Position numbers and translations under genes: made by a program. DNA of 64,000 nucleotides from the NCBI RefSeq assembly GCF_007954365.1, contig NZ_VOLO01000005.1, positions 62,001 through 126,000 of the forward strand, in the 5' to 3' direction. A model generated the notes under the pieces. The model made no database searches, was not told where the DNA came from, and worked only from the letters and a program-made list of their open reading frames with translations. Every line of letters starts with the position of its first letter. Within the stretch, counting starts at the first letter, position 1. This document shows, piece after piece, positions 40,354 to 48,319 of the stretch. Source of the stretch: Frigoribacterium sp. ACAM 257 (GTDB lineage: Bacteria; Actinomycetota; Actinomycetes; Actinomycetales; Microbacteriaceae).

Positions 40354-41263
40354 CCGACTGGGGAGGGGAGGCGACGTGCGCGGCGAGGACGTCGCGGGTC
40401 GACGTCCAGGTGCGGCCCTCGCCCCAGCGGTCGTTGTCGACGCGGCGCAGCTGGCCGTCGCCGCTGTACATGCTCACGAGGTACTGCATGCCCTGCCAGG
40501 CGGGGAAGGCCTCGTCGGTCTCGCGCGAGAAGCGCCGCATGCCCTTGCTCATCGCCGACAGCAGGCCCGTCGTGCCGGCCCACTGCACGCGGAAGGGCTC
40601 GCCCGTCAGGGACGACATCGTGCGGGCGAGCTCGCGGGCGGTGACGCGGTCGCCGGCCACCTCGACGTACCGGGGAGCCGTCGGGTCGAGGGCGACGGCG
40701 GCCGTGACGGCGGCGGTGTCGTCCTTCGAGGTGAAGTCGAGCACCTGGTCGGCGTCCGACCAGAACAGCACGAGCTTCCGGTCGGCCAGCACGATGGGCG
40801 CCTGCCCCGTGAGCATGTCGGCGAAGGCGCCGTTCAGCACCGAGGTGGCGCGGATCGGCGAGGCGTCGAGCACGCCCGCGAACTCCCGACGGAACTCGAG
40901 GTTCCGGTTCGACCGCGGGGGCAGGTACCGGTAGTCGGCCGAGTAGTCGGACGGCACGAACCGCGGCACGCCCTCGGCCACGGCGGCCTGGAGCAGCGCG
41001 GTCTGTGCGTCGACGATCACGTCCCGCACCCCGCTGACGGTCGACACGACGACGTCCACGCCGCGGACCGCGTCGCGCAGCGCAGCAGGGTCCCCGGAGG
41101 AGGCGCGGGTCACGACGACCCCCTCGGTCCCGCCGAACAGGCGGTCGGCCGCGCTGCTCGCGGGGCGGGTGAGCACGCGGACGTCGGCGCCGCGGGCGAG
41201 CAGCTCGCGGACGACGCGGCGACCGAGGTCGCCGGTCCCCCCGGCGACGAGGACTGTGGGCAT
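40349..41263 (-). CDS. NmrA-like NAD(P)-binding protein
   Basis: ATG 41263 follows AGGAG at 6 nt; the product has 304 residues. The Rossmann motif TVLVAGGTGDLGRRVVREL is at the very N-terminus, followed by VRVLTRP and VVSTVSGVRDVIVD. The middle has VPSDYSADYRYL in place of the SDR catalytic tyrosine region. It belongs to the atypical short-chain family of NmrA and isoflavone-reductase-like proteins, which act as reductases or as NADP sensors. The substrate is unknown. The last residues are encoded in the arm of a palindrome. Confidence 0.85.
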   Translation of the reverse strand: MPTVLVAGGTGDLGRRVVRELLARGADVRVLTRPASSAADRLFGGTEGVVVTRASSGDPAALRDAVRGVDVVVSTVSGVRDVIVDAQTALLQAAVAEGVPRFVPSDYSADYRYLPPRSNRNLEFRREFAGVLDASPIRATSVLNGAFADMLTGQAPIVLADRKLVLFWSDADQVLDFTSKDDTAAVTAAVALDPTAPRYVEVAGDRVTARELARTMSSLTGEPFRVQWAGTTGLLSAMSKGMRRFSRETDEAFPAWQGMQYLVSMYSGDGQLRRVDNDRWGEGRTWTSTRDVLAAHVASPPQSG

Positions 41264-41376
41264 GGGGGCTCCTGACGTGGGTCCCCACCGGACGCGGGTC
41301 TTCCATCAGTACGCGCCCCGCGCCTCCTGCGCCTGTGGGCAGTGCGCGCTGCGCCGCGGCTGCCGCGCGCCGGAGT

Positions 41377-41451
41377 CCGCCCACACCCTCGAGACCCGCG
41401 CACACCCGCGCTCGCGCGGAGGGGTCTGCGCGGGTTCGGGGGGTGTGCGGG
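41377..41451. repeat. Palindrome with CCGCCCACACCCTCGA arm, copy 2 of the CCGCACCC family
   Basis: The left arm CACACCCTCGAGACCCGCG pairs with the right arm CGCGGGTTCGGGGGGTGTG. Arms and order match the element at 21968-22038. It lies downstream of the ABC permease gene. Confidence 0.65.
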
Positions 41452-41478
41452 TGCGCGAGGTTGCGGGCGCGGCCCGGC

Positions 41479-42240
41479 CTACCGGACGGAGGCGCGGCGC
41501 AGGAAGCCGAAGGTGCCCGAGACCGACAGCGAGATGAGCGCCACGGCCGCGACGGCCAGCCACCAGGGGCGGAACGCCTCGGCGACGGCGGCGAACGACG
41601 GCACGGCCGCGAGCACGACGACGGCGAGCACGACGACCACGGCGACGCTGATGACGAGCGGACCGCGCGGCCCGAAGCGCAGCCACGAGGCACCGTAGAC
41701 CCCGCCGATCGCCAGCGCGAGCCACGACCCGAGGAGAGCGGCCAGGGCGAGCACGAGCGGGTCGCCGGCGCCCAGGACGTCGACGTCGAAGACGTAGAAC
41801 CCGCCGAACCAGTGGCCCGTGAGTCGTTCGAGGCCCAGCATCCCGACGAACACGGCCGTGACGAACAGCGCGACCAGGGCCTGCGTGGCAGCCGTCCCGA
41901 GCGCGAAGTCGCGCCGGGTCGTGCCGAGGGCTGCCGCCAGCGGGAACGTCGACGCGACCGTGGCGACGCCCGTCGCGACGAGGTAGCCGCTCAGCGCCCA
42001 CGCGACGCCCGGGTTGGACCGGGCCCCGGCGACGTACTCTGCGCTGCCGGGGTCGCCGCCGGCCCGCTGGATCGCGAGCTGGATGACGATCGAGACAACG
42101 AGGGTGACGCCCAGGACGAACAGCGGCACGAGCAACAGGTTCGTGCGGCGGGCGAAGTGCAGCGTCACGACGGGGGCGGTGCGGGAGGCGGCGCGCGCCT
42201 CCTCGGGTCGGCCGTGTGCGGTGAGCGGTGCGGCGGTCAT
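41479..42240 (-). CDS. ABC transporter permease subunit of the GntR-controlled operon
   Basis: The 253-residue protein has about six membrane helices after a polar N-terminus, as is usual for permeases of YtrA/YtrB-type operons. A TTRRDFALG segment after helix 3 matches the cytoplasmic loop common to ABC-2 permeases of this kind. It overlaps the ATPase stop as ATGA and is last in the gntR-ATPase-permease unit. The exported substrate is unknown; antibiotic or cell-wall stress is the usual inducer of this operon type. Confidence 0.8.
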   Translation of the reverse strand: MTAAPLTAHGRPEEARAASRTAPVVTLHFARRTNLLLVPLFVLGVTLVVSIVIQLAIQRAGGDPGSAEYVAGARSNPGVAWALSGYLVATGVATVASTFPLAAALGTTRRDFALGTAATQALVALFVTAVFVGMLGLERLTGHWFGGFYVFDVDVLGAGDPLVLALAALLGSWLALAIGGVYGASWLRFGPRGPLVISVAVVVVLAVVVLAAVPSFAAVAEAFRPWWLAVAAVALISLSVSGTFGFLRRASVR

Positions 42241-43163
42241 GAGCGGGCTCCGTCCAGGGTGGTGTCGGTGGTGTCGGTGGTCGCCGAGGAGGCGGCGCCC
42301 GAGGCCCCGAGGGCGGCCACGACCTGCTGCAGCCCGACGGGCGACAGCTCGACTCCCGCTGCGGCGGCGTCGGCGCGGACCCGCTCGTCGGCGGCGCCCT
42401 CGACGGTGGCGGTCGTGAGACCGCCGATGCCGTGCGTGCTGAGCACGGGCCGACCGGCGAGGAAGGCCGTCACGGCCCGGGTCGTGCCGGCCACGGAGTA
42501 CGCCGAGGCCCGGGCGGCGTCGACGTCGCAGTCGAGCCGGACGCGACCCCGTTCGAGCACGACGACGTGCTCGAGCAGCGACTCCATCTCGTCGATGAGG
42601 TGCGTCGACAGCAGGATCGTCCGGGGGTGCTCGGAGTAGTCGGCGAGGAGGCGGTCGTAGAAGAGCTGCCGGGCGGTCGCGTCGAGGCCGAGGTACGGCT
42701 CGTCGAAGATCGTGAGCGGCGCCCGCGACGCGACGCCGATCACGATCGCCACCGCAGAGGCCTGGCCGCGCGACATCTTCTTCACCGGCGTCTTCTCGGG
42801 CACCCGCAGGTCGGCGGCGAGCGAGCGCGCCAGCTCGGCGTCCCAGCCGCGGTGGAACGCGGGGCCGACGGCGAGCACCTCACGCAGCCGGAAGTCGTCG
42901 GGCCAACGCTGGTCGTCCTTCACGAAGGAGGTGCGGGAGGCCACGCGGGAGTCGTCGGCAGGGTCGTGCCCGAAGACGCGGACCCGGCCGCCCGAGGGGC
43001 GCTCCTGCCCCGCGACGACGCCCAGGGTCGTCGTCTTGCCGGCGCCGTTGCGGCCCAGCAGGCCGCAGATCGTGCCGTCCTCGACACGGAACGAGACGCC
43101 GGAGAGGGCGTCGGTCGAGCCGTAGCGGCGCGACAGGTCGGTGATCTCGATCGCGATGGTCAC
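42237..43163 (-). CDS. ABC transporter ATPase subunit
   Basis: The 308-residue protein has Walker A LLGRNGAGKTTTLG, the signature region KKMSRGQASAVAIVIG (SRGQ in place of SGGQ), Walker B PLTIFDEPYLGLD and the switch in ILLSTHLIDEM. The C-terminal 90 residues resemble the accessory region of ABC-2-type ATPases. It overlaps gntR upstream and the permease downstream by 4 nt each. Confidence 0.92.
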   Translation of the reverse strand: MTIAIEITDLSRRYGSTDALSGVSFRVEDGTICGLLGRNGAGKTTTLGVVAGQERPSGGRVRVFGHDPADDSRVASRTSFVKDDQRWPDDFRLREVLAVGPAFHRGWDAELARSLAADLRVPEKTPVKKMSRGQASAVAIVIGVASRAPLTIFDEPYLGLDATARQLFYDRLLADYSEHPRTILLSTHLIDEMESLLEHVVVLERGRVRLDCDVDAARASAYSVAGTTRAVTAFLAGRPVLSTHGIGGLTTATVEGAADERVRADAAAAGVELSPVGLQQVVAALGASGAASSATTDTTDTTLDGARS

Positions 43164-43546
43164 GGTGCGGTCTCCTGATCGATCATGCGCCGCAGGTCGG
43201 CGGCGTCGATGCCGAGGGCGGCTGCCTCGAGCACCAGGGGTCGGACGTACTCGGCCGCGAACGCGGCGCGGCGCTGCTCGGCGAGGTGCTCGCGGGCACC
43301 GTCGGCGACGAACATGCCGATGCCGCGGCGCTTGTAGAGCACACCTCGGTCGACCAGCAGGTTGACCGCCTTGCCGGCGGTGGCGGGGTTGATCCGGTAG
43401 AACGCGGCGAACTCGTTCGTCGAGGCGACCTGGTCGCCCTCGGCGTACGTGCCCGAGAGCACGTCGCCGGCGATGCGGTCGGCGAGCTGCTGGAAGATGG
43501 GCGTCCCGTCGTCGAACACGTCGCCTCCTTCGCGTTTCTGGTGCAT
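43160..43546 (-). CDS. GntR-family regulator, YtrA subfamily
   Basis: The 128-residue protein is short, as in the YtrA subfamily. The winged helix reads PIFQQLADRIAGDVLSGTYAEGDQVASTNEFAAFYRINPATAGKAVNLLVDRGVLYKRRGIGMFV in segments near residues 8-75, and only a short helical tail follows. GTG 43546 has GGAGG at 6 nt. It is first in the operon and very likely represses it through the dyad at 43556-43571. Confidence 0.93.
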   Translation of the reverse strand: MHQKREGGDVFDDGTPIFQQLADRIAGDVLSGTYAEGDQVASTNEFAAFYRINPATAGKAVNLLVDRGVLYKRRGIGMFVADGAREHLAEQRRAAFAAEYVRPLVLEAAALGIDAADLRRMIDQETAP

Positions 43547-43555
43547 TGGTTAGTT

Positions 43556-43571
43556 GGTTCAGTAATGAACC
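43556..43571. promoter_or_regulatory. Probable GntR/YtrA operator
   Basis: GGTTCAGTAATGAACC is a perfect 6-4-6 inverted repeat directly upstream of gntR and overlapping the -10 box of its promoter, as expected for autorepression. Confidence 0.65.
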
Positions 43572-43596
43572 TAGGAGGTGTGGATCACTCCGTCAA
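43568..43596 (-). promoter_or_regulatory. Promoter of the gntR-ABC operon
   Basis: On the minus strand TTGACG (43591-43596) and TAGGTT (43568-43573) are separated by 17 bp. The -10 box is partly inside the operator dyad. Confidence 0.6.
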
Positions 43597-43661
43597 GGTC
43601 GCCTGCGTGGCGATCGACGCGCCGTTACCGATTCGTGACCCATGACTCCCGAGCACTGGTA

Positions 43662-43694
43662 TTGACTAATGTCGTGTACAGAGTCTCAAATACT
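43662..43694 (+). promoter_or_regulatory. Promoter of the secreted Ig-like protein gene
   Basis: TTGACT at 43662 with TCAAAT at 43686 (18 bp), or AATACT at 43689, precedes ATG 43701 with almost no leader. The region is unusually AT-rich. Confidence 0.45.
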
Positions 43695-43700
43695 ACAAAG

Positions 43701-45131
43701 ATGTTGTCAGGACTGATCGGTGCGGTCGCGTTGCTCGGTTCGCTCGCGATCGCGCCCGCCCCCGCGGTCGCCTCCGCACCGGAGGGAGGCATCTCGGCCG
43801 AGGTCGACGCCGCGCCGACGAGCACGACGTTCTCGTTGGCGTGCACGAACGGGAACTTCCGGGGCGAGGCGCAGGTCACGGCGTCGCTCGAGTACAGCGG
43901 CGGTCAGGCGAACTGGACGACCACGGTCGACCGATACCGCATCACTCGCTCGAACGGCCAGAGCCGTGGCGACAAGGCCAACATCGACCTCGAGTTCGTG
44001 GTGAAGGCAGGCGTCCTGAGCAACCTCAAGACGGCGTCGGCGAACTCGTCGGACGCCATGCGGCAGGACGGCTCCTGGCACGACCTGGGCCTCGGCAAGA
44101 CGATGTCGAACGCGCCGCTGCAGCATCCCTACCCGTCCGAGCCCCTCTCCGCGATGGTCGACGTGAGGTTCACGTTCGACAAGTCCAACGGCGACCCGTC
44201 GTGCCGGTCCTGGAAGATCGGCGACTGGGGCCGTGCCGTGAAGGACGTCCGCACGTCGCCCGGAGCGTTCGGGCGGGACGACGAGATCAGCTCCTGCACC
44301 GTCCAGACCAGCGGCGCGACGTGCTCCATCGCCAAGACCGACACGAAGGCGAGCACGGTCTCCGTCACGTCGGGGCTCGACAGCGGATGGGTCAGCGGCC
44401 AGCTCAGCGCGTCGTGGACGACCTCCCGCGCCGTGTCCGTCTCCTGTACCTCGCCTCAGCTCACCGCGGGCCAGCGGTGGGCCGCCTACCCCAGCGGCAC
44501 CTACTACACGTTCTCCACGTTCGCGCGGCTCTTCGACGTACAAGCCCTCGTCGCGCCCGGCCACGCCTTCGAGGTCGACGGCGGAGTCGGCTGCGAAGCC
44601 ACCGGGACTCCGTACTGCGGGACGAGCCACGCCGTTCCCCTGATCCGGTCGGCCGAGCACACCGCACAGGGCATCCGCATCACCGGCTGCGGCGAGCCCG
44701 GAGCGCAGATCAAGACCACGAACGACCCCGGCGTCGGCTGGTACACCATCGAGTCCGGGGCGGCCTACGTCGGACTCGACGGTTCGTTCGACGTCACCAC
44801 GAAGCGTCGCGTCGATCAGCAGGCAGTGGTCAAGTCGATGGGAACGATCGCGGCCGAGTCGAACAGGGTCACCCCGCAGGCGCGCCTGACGGCTGCCACG
44901 TTGGCTCCCTCCGGCGGTGTGCAGATCACTGGTTGGGCCGAGCCCGGTTCTGAGATCAGGTCCACCAACGATCCTCACGCAGGGTGGTACTCCATCGAGG
45001 GCGGGCGCGTGCACGCGCAGTCCGACGGCTCGTTCCGCCTGACGACCGGGCGCCTCGTGGACGGCTGGGCGGTGATCCAGTCCTTCGGGCGGCACCAGTC
45101 CGTCTCGAACAAGGTGATCCCCACGAACTGA
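43701..45131 (+). CDS. Secreted protein with two tandem C-terminal repeats, unknown
   Basis: From ATG 43701 the protein has 476 residues and a signal peptide (LSGLIGAVALLGSLAIAPAPAVASA). The N-terminal domain (residues 40-330) has many Ser, Thr and Asn and six or more cysteines. The C-terminus has two similar 65-residue units (IRITGCGEPGAQIKTTNDPGVGWYTIE and VQITGWAEPGSEIRSTNDPHAGWYSIE) of the bacterial Ig-like kind found in surface proteins. Codons end in A or T more often than elsewhere, mainly near the start, and the upstream region is AT-rich, which suggests recent acquisition. The function is unknown. Confidence 0.75.
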   Translation: MLSGLIGAVALLGSLAIAPAPAVASAPEGGISAEVDAAPTSTTFSLACTNGNFRGEAQVTASLEYSGGQANWTTTVDRYRITRSNGQSRGDKANIDLEFVVKAGVLSNLKTASANSSDAMRQDGSWHDLGLGKTMSNAPLQHPYPSEPLSAMVDVRFTFDKSNGDPSCRSWKIGDWGRAVKDVRTSPGAFGRDDEISSCTVQTSGATCSIAKTDTKASTVSVTSGLDSGWVSGQLSASWTTSRAVSVSCTSPQLTAGQRWAAYPSGTYYTFSTFARLFDVQALVAPGHAFEVDGGVGCEATGTPYCGTSHAVPLIRSAEHTAQGIRITGCGEPGAQIKTTNDPGVGWYTIESGAAYVGLDGSFDVTTKRRVDQQAVVKSMGTIAAESNRVTPQARLTAATLAPSGGVQITGWAEPGSEIRSTNDPHAGWYSIEGGRVHAQSDGSFRLTTGRLVDGWAVIQSFGRHQSVSNKVIPTN

Positions 45132-45294
45132 CCCGGCGGGCCGACCGGCCGACCGGTCGGCCGGTCCCCGGCCCCGGCCCCTGTGGCCCCGAACCGACGA
45201 GAGATGCTCCCCGCACCAGTGCAGGGAGCATCTCTCGTCGGTTCACGGCCTCGCAGGCCGGGGGCCGGGGCCGGGCCCGGGGCCCGAGGCCGGG
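45132..45294. terminator. Nested palindrome between convergent genes
   Basis: A perfect 21-bp hairpin (45191-45211 with 45224-45244, arm GAACCGACGAGAGATGCTCCC without its last base) is flanked by GC-rich arms such as GGCCGGTCCCCGGCCCC and GGGGCCGGGGCCGGGCCC that can pair outside it. The whole gap between the converging stops is one nested palindrome, so it should stop transcription from both sides. Confidence 0.75.
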
Positions 45295-46995
45295 TCAGTC
45301 GGCGTCGATGACGACCGTCGTGATGACGGGCGTGCGACGGTGGCGACGGAAGAACCATCGGCTCAGGCCGTCCTCGATGGCGCGCTCGGCGGCCTCGCCG
45401 TCGACGTGGCCGCGAGCGGTGGCCTGCTCGAGGGCCTTGGCCGCGACGTCCTCGGCCTGGTCCTCCCAGCCGACGGCCTCGACGAAGCCGCGCGGGATGA
45501 ACTCGACGGGCTCGACCAGCTTCTGCGTCGCGAGGTCGAAGATGCCGAGCACCGTGATGTGGCCCTCCTCGGCGAGCGACAGGCGGTCCTTGAGGGCGTC
45601 CTCGGTGGCGACGCCGATCGTGGCGCCGTCGACGAACACGTAGGGCGCGGGGATGCGCCCGGCGATGCTGGCGCGGCCGCGGTCGAGGTCGACGACCACG
45701 CCGTCCTCGACGACGAGCACCCTGTCCTCGGCGACGCCGGTGGCGATCGCGAGGTCGGCGTTGGCCGTGAGGTGGCGCCACTCGCCGTGCACGGGCAGCA
45801 CGTTCTTCGGCTTGACGATGTTGTAGCAGTAGGTGAGCTCGCCGGCGCTGGCGTGGCCGGAGACGTGCACCTTGGCGTTGCCCTTGTGCACGACGGTCGC
45901 GCCCCAGCGGATCAGGCTGTTGATGACGCCGTAGATCGCGTTCTCGTTGCCGGGGATGAGCGAGCTGGCGAGCAGGATCGTGTCGCCCTCGCCGACCTTG
46001 ATGATGTGCTCGCGGTTGGCCATGCGCGACAGCGCCGCCATCGGCTCGCCCTGCGAGCCGGTGCAGATCAGGACGATCTTGTTGTCCTGCATCTTGCTGA
46101 GCTGCTTGAGGTCGACGACCAGGCCCTTGGGGATGTTCAGGTAGCCGAGGTCGGAGGCGATGCCCATGTTGCGGACCATCGAGCGGCCGACGAAGGCGAC
46201 CTTGCGGCCGTGCTTGTGGGCGGTGTCGAGCACCTGCTGGATGCGGTGCACGTGGCTGGCGAAGCTCGACACGACGATGCGCTTCGGCGCCTCGCGGAAG
46301 ACGCGGTCGATCGCGGCGCCCAGGTCCTTCTCGGCCGTCGTGAAGCCGGGGACCTCGGCGTTGGTCGAGTCGGTCATGAACAGGTCGACGCCCTCGTCGC
46401 CCAGGCGGGCGAAGTGGTTGAGGTCGGTGATCCGCTTGTCCATCGGGAACTGGTCCATCTTGAAGTCGCCCGTGTGGAGCACGAGACCGGCGCTCGTGCG
46501 GAGCGCGACGGCGAGGCCGTCGGGGATGGAGTGGTTCACGGCCACGAACTCGAGGTCGAACGGGCCGGCCTGGTGGTGGTCGCCGGCGGCGACCTCGTGG
46601 GTGATCGGCGTGATCTTGTGCTCCTGCAGCTTCGCCGTGATGAAGGCGAGGGTGAGCTTCGAGCCGACCAGGGGGATGTCGGGGCGCTCCTTGAGGAGGT
46701 AGGGCACGCCTCCGATGTGGTCCTCGTGGCCGTGCGTCAGCACGATGGCCTCGACGTCCTTCAGGCGGTCGCGCAGCGGCGTGAAGTCGGGCAGGATCAC
46801 GTCGATGCCGGGCTGCGTCTCTTCCGGGAAGAGCACGCCGCAGTCGACGACGACGAGCTTGCCCTTGTGCTCGAAGAGGGTCATGTTGCGTCCGACGTCG
46901 CCGAGGCCGCCGAGCGGGGTGACGCGCAGGGCGCCGCGCTTCAGGGGCTGGGGCTTCTTGAGGTCGAGGGAGTGCTTGGTCGCTACGTTCGGCAT
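45295..46995 (-). CDS. rnj: Ribonuclease J
   Basis: The 566-residue protein starts at ATG 46995. The metallo-beta-lactamase motif is THGHEDHIGG near residue 88, followed by LHTGDFKMD and the beta-CASP motifs SSFASHVHRIQ, ICTGSQGEP and VSGHASAGEL with the C-terminal histidine of VLPVHGEWRH. Length and order match actinobacterial RNase J, a 5'-3' exonuclease and endonuclease for RNA maturation and decay. The open frame extends to 47244, but the extension is low complexity. It has a long upstream untranslated region. Unlike in many relatives, dapA is not upstream. Confidence 0.95.
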   Translation of the reverse strand: MPNVATKHSLDLKKPQPLKRGALRVTPLGGLGDVGRNMTLFEHKGKLVVVDCGVLFPEETQPGIDVILPDFTPLRDRLKDVEAIVLTHGHEDHIGGVPYLLKERPDIPLVGSKLTLAFITAKLQEHKITPITHEVAAGDHHQAGPFDLEFVAVNHSIPDGLAVALRTSAGLVLHTGDFKMDQFPMDKRITDLNHFARLGDEGVDLFMTDSTNAEVPGFTTAEKDLGAAIDRVFREAPKRIVVSSFASHVHRIQQVLDTAHKHGRKVAFVGRSMVRNMGIASDLGYLNIPKGLVVDLKQLSKMQDNKIVLICTGSQGEPMAALSRMANREHIIKVGEGDTILLASSLIPGNENAIYGVINSLIRWGATVVHKGNAKVHVSGHASAGELTYCYNIVKPKNVLPVHGEWRHLTANADLAIATGVAEDRVLVVEDGVVVDLDRGRASIAGRIPAPYVFVDGATIGVATEDALKDRLSLAEEGHITVLGIFDLATQKLVEPVEFIPRGFVEAVGWEDQAEDVAAKALEQATARGHVDGEAAERAIEDGLSRWFFRRHRRTPVITTVVIDAD

Positions 46996-47282
46996 GCTGG
47001 CCGCTTTCTGTGGGGGAGTCGCGCGAGGTGTGCCCGCACGGAGGTGTCGGTGTTCTGCCGGCGTCGACCCGCTCGGCGGGCTGCCCGGCCCGCTGTGGCG
47101 GGACCGGCGGGGGAGGCTCAGGTCTCGGTCGGCGACTCGCTGTCGAGTGCCGTCGAGATCGACCACGTGGCGATCCGCCTCGCCGCCCGTGTGGGTTTCG
47201 GTGGAGGCGTCCGTTGCGTCCACTGGCGTGGTCGCGTCGACCACAGAGAGCGTGGCCAGACGAACTGTCGGACCGCAGTCTA
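46996..47282 (-). promoter_or_regulatory. Probable long 5' leader and promoter of rnj
   Basis: The only -10-like box found is TAGACT at 47277-47282, giving a leader of about 275 nt before ATG 46995. No gene was recognised in this stretch. A long leader would allow RNase J to control its own mRNA, which is inferred only. Confidence 0.35.
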
Positions 47283-47312
47283 GGCCACCCGACCCGGCCC
47301 CCGCCTCCTGCG

Positions 47313-47416
47313 CCTCCTCATTCAGGAATCTCAGTCCTGAGCCGCGCAGCGGGGGGACCTACCGTCCTGACCCGTGCACGACTCAGGACCCGACCCCCGC
47401 GACTTCCTGGATCAGG
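47313..47416 (+). repeat. Dispersed ~100 bp repeat, copy 2
   Basis: It starts CCTCATTCAGGAA, contains AGTCCTGAGCCGCGCA, GGGGGGACC, GTCCTGA and CCGTGCACGA, and ends CTTCCTGGATCAGG. The stop codon of the broken SDR gene (47412-47414) lies in its last bases. Confidence 0.8.
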
Positions 47417-47875
47417 CCTTCGCGAGCTGCGGGTACAGCGCCCCGAGCGGTGCCGAGAGCGCCGCCCTCACCTGGCGCGAGGTCTCGTCGGCGAGCACCT
47501 CGTGCTCGCCGGCCTCGAGGGCGTCGAGGACGTCGGCGACGCGCGCGGCAGGGTCGGTCTTGGCGTCGCTGACGCCGGCGGCCATGCCGGTGTCGACGTA
47601 GCCCACGTGCACGCCGACGACCTGGACGCCCGCGGGCTGCAGCTCGAGGCGCAGCGAGTTGGTGGCCGACCAGAGCGCGGCCTTCGTCGCCGAGTAGATG
47701 CCGGCGACGGCGTACCAGGACAGGACAGGGCGGAGTGGATGTCGATGATCGCGGTGCCGCCGCCGTGGGCCGAGAGGAGGGGCGCGTAGGCCCGGGCGAG
47801 GAACAGCGGCCCCAGGAAGTTGGTCTCGACGTCCGCACGGATCTCGTCGTCGGTGTGGCTGAGGATGCCCGGCGT
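47412..47875 (-). pseudogene. Truncated and frameshifted short-chain dehydrogenase
   Basis: The C-terminal part reads WYAVAGIYSATKAALWSATNSLRLEL, with the YxxxK-type catalytic pair, and AGVQVVGVHVGYVDTGMA. The middle part, ETNFLGPLFLARAYAPLL and GTAIIDIHSALS, is in a different frame. A tandem duplication of GGACA at 47718-47727 accounts for the shift, since removing five bases joins HSALS to WYAVAG. The whole N-terminal cofactor-binding half is missing, so this is a dead SDR gene. Confidence 0.85.
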
Positions 47876-48038
47876 GGAGCGCCTCACCTCGGCGACGCCC
47901 TCCGACGCGGCCGCGCTCGCGCACGTGGTGTCGGCGGTCATGATGCTCGCGATGTCGTCGGCGGTCGACGAGTCCGTCCCCGCCGACGAGATCGTCGCCG
48001 GGGTGCGCCGCCAGCTCGAGGTCGTCCTGCCGCGCTGA
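47876..48038 (+). pseudogene. C-terminal remnant of a TetR-like regulator
   Basis: The frame ending at 48038 reads SDAAALAHVVSAVMMLAM and VPADEIVAGVRRQLEVVLPR, with G or C at nearly every third position, and resembles the last helices of a TetR protein. No start or helix-turn-helix domain is present; the left side joins the dead SDR gene. Confidence 0.6.
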
Positions 48039-48039
48039 C

Positions 48040-48138
48040 CTACGGGAGGGTGACGACGGCCTTGCCGCGGATGCGGGTCTTCCCGAGGTCGTCGAGGGCG
48101 GCTGCCGTCTCGGCGAACGGGTGGGTCGCGCCGCGGGC
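48040..48138 (-). pseudogene. C-terminal remnant of a zinc-type alcohol dehydrogenase/quinone reductase
   Basis: The 32-codon frame THPFAETAAALDDLGK, TRIRGKAVVTLP ends in TAG and matches the usual C-terminus of quinone-oxidoreductase-type medium-chain dehydrogenases. An in-frame stop lies just upstream at 48139-48141, so nothing else of the gene remains. Confidence 0.6.
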
Positions 48139-48167
48139 TCACACGACCCCGCGCGTCCTGCGGCTCG

Positions 48168-48265
48168 CCTCATTCAGGAACACAGATCCTGATCCGCGCA
48201 CCCGGGGGACTCGCCGTCCTGAGTCGTGCACGATCCAGGATTCGCACCCCGAGAATTCCTGGACT
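48168..48265 (+). repeat. Dispersed ~100 bp repeat, copy 3
   Basis: It starts CCTCATTCAGGAA, contains GATCCTGATCCGCGCA, GGGGGAC, GTCCTGA, TCGTGCACGATCCAGGA and ends AATTCCTGGA. It has the same orientation as copy 2, with the gene remnants between them. Confidence 0.8.
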
Positions 48266-48307
48266 GGCGACGCCGATCCCGACGAGCGAGGACGGCCGAC
48301 ACCTCGC

Positions 48308-48313
48308 TAGGGT
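48308..48313 (+). promoter_or_regulatory. -10 box TAGGGT of the NUDIX gene, leaderless type
   Basis: The box is 6 nt before ATG 48320. Confidence 0.5.
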
Positions 48314-48319
48314 CGCGGC

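Noticed and set aside
43511-43526. Second SOS box (GTCGAACACGTCG)
   Set aside because: Only the left half TCGAAC matches; the right half is not GTTCGA, and it lies inside the gntR coding region.
44984-45643. Plus-strand ORF over the convergent palindrome and rnj end
   Set aside because: It crosses the terminator and is antisense to RNase J; no domain.
46996-47244. N-terminal extension of RNase J
   Set aside because: Low-complexity sequence without homology; the usual RNase J start is at 46995.
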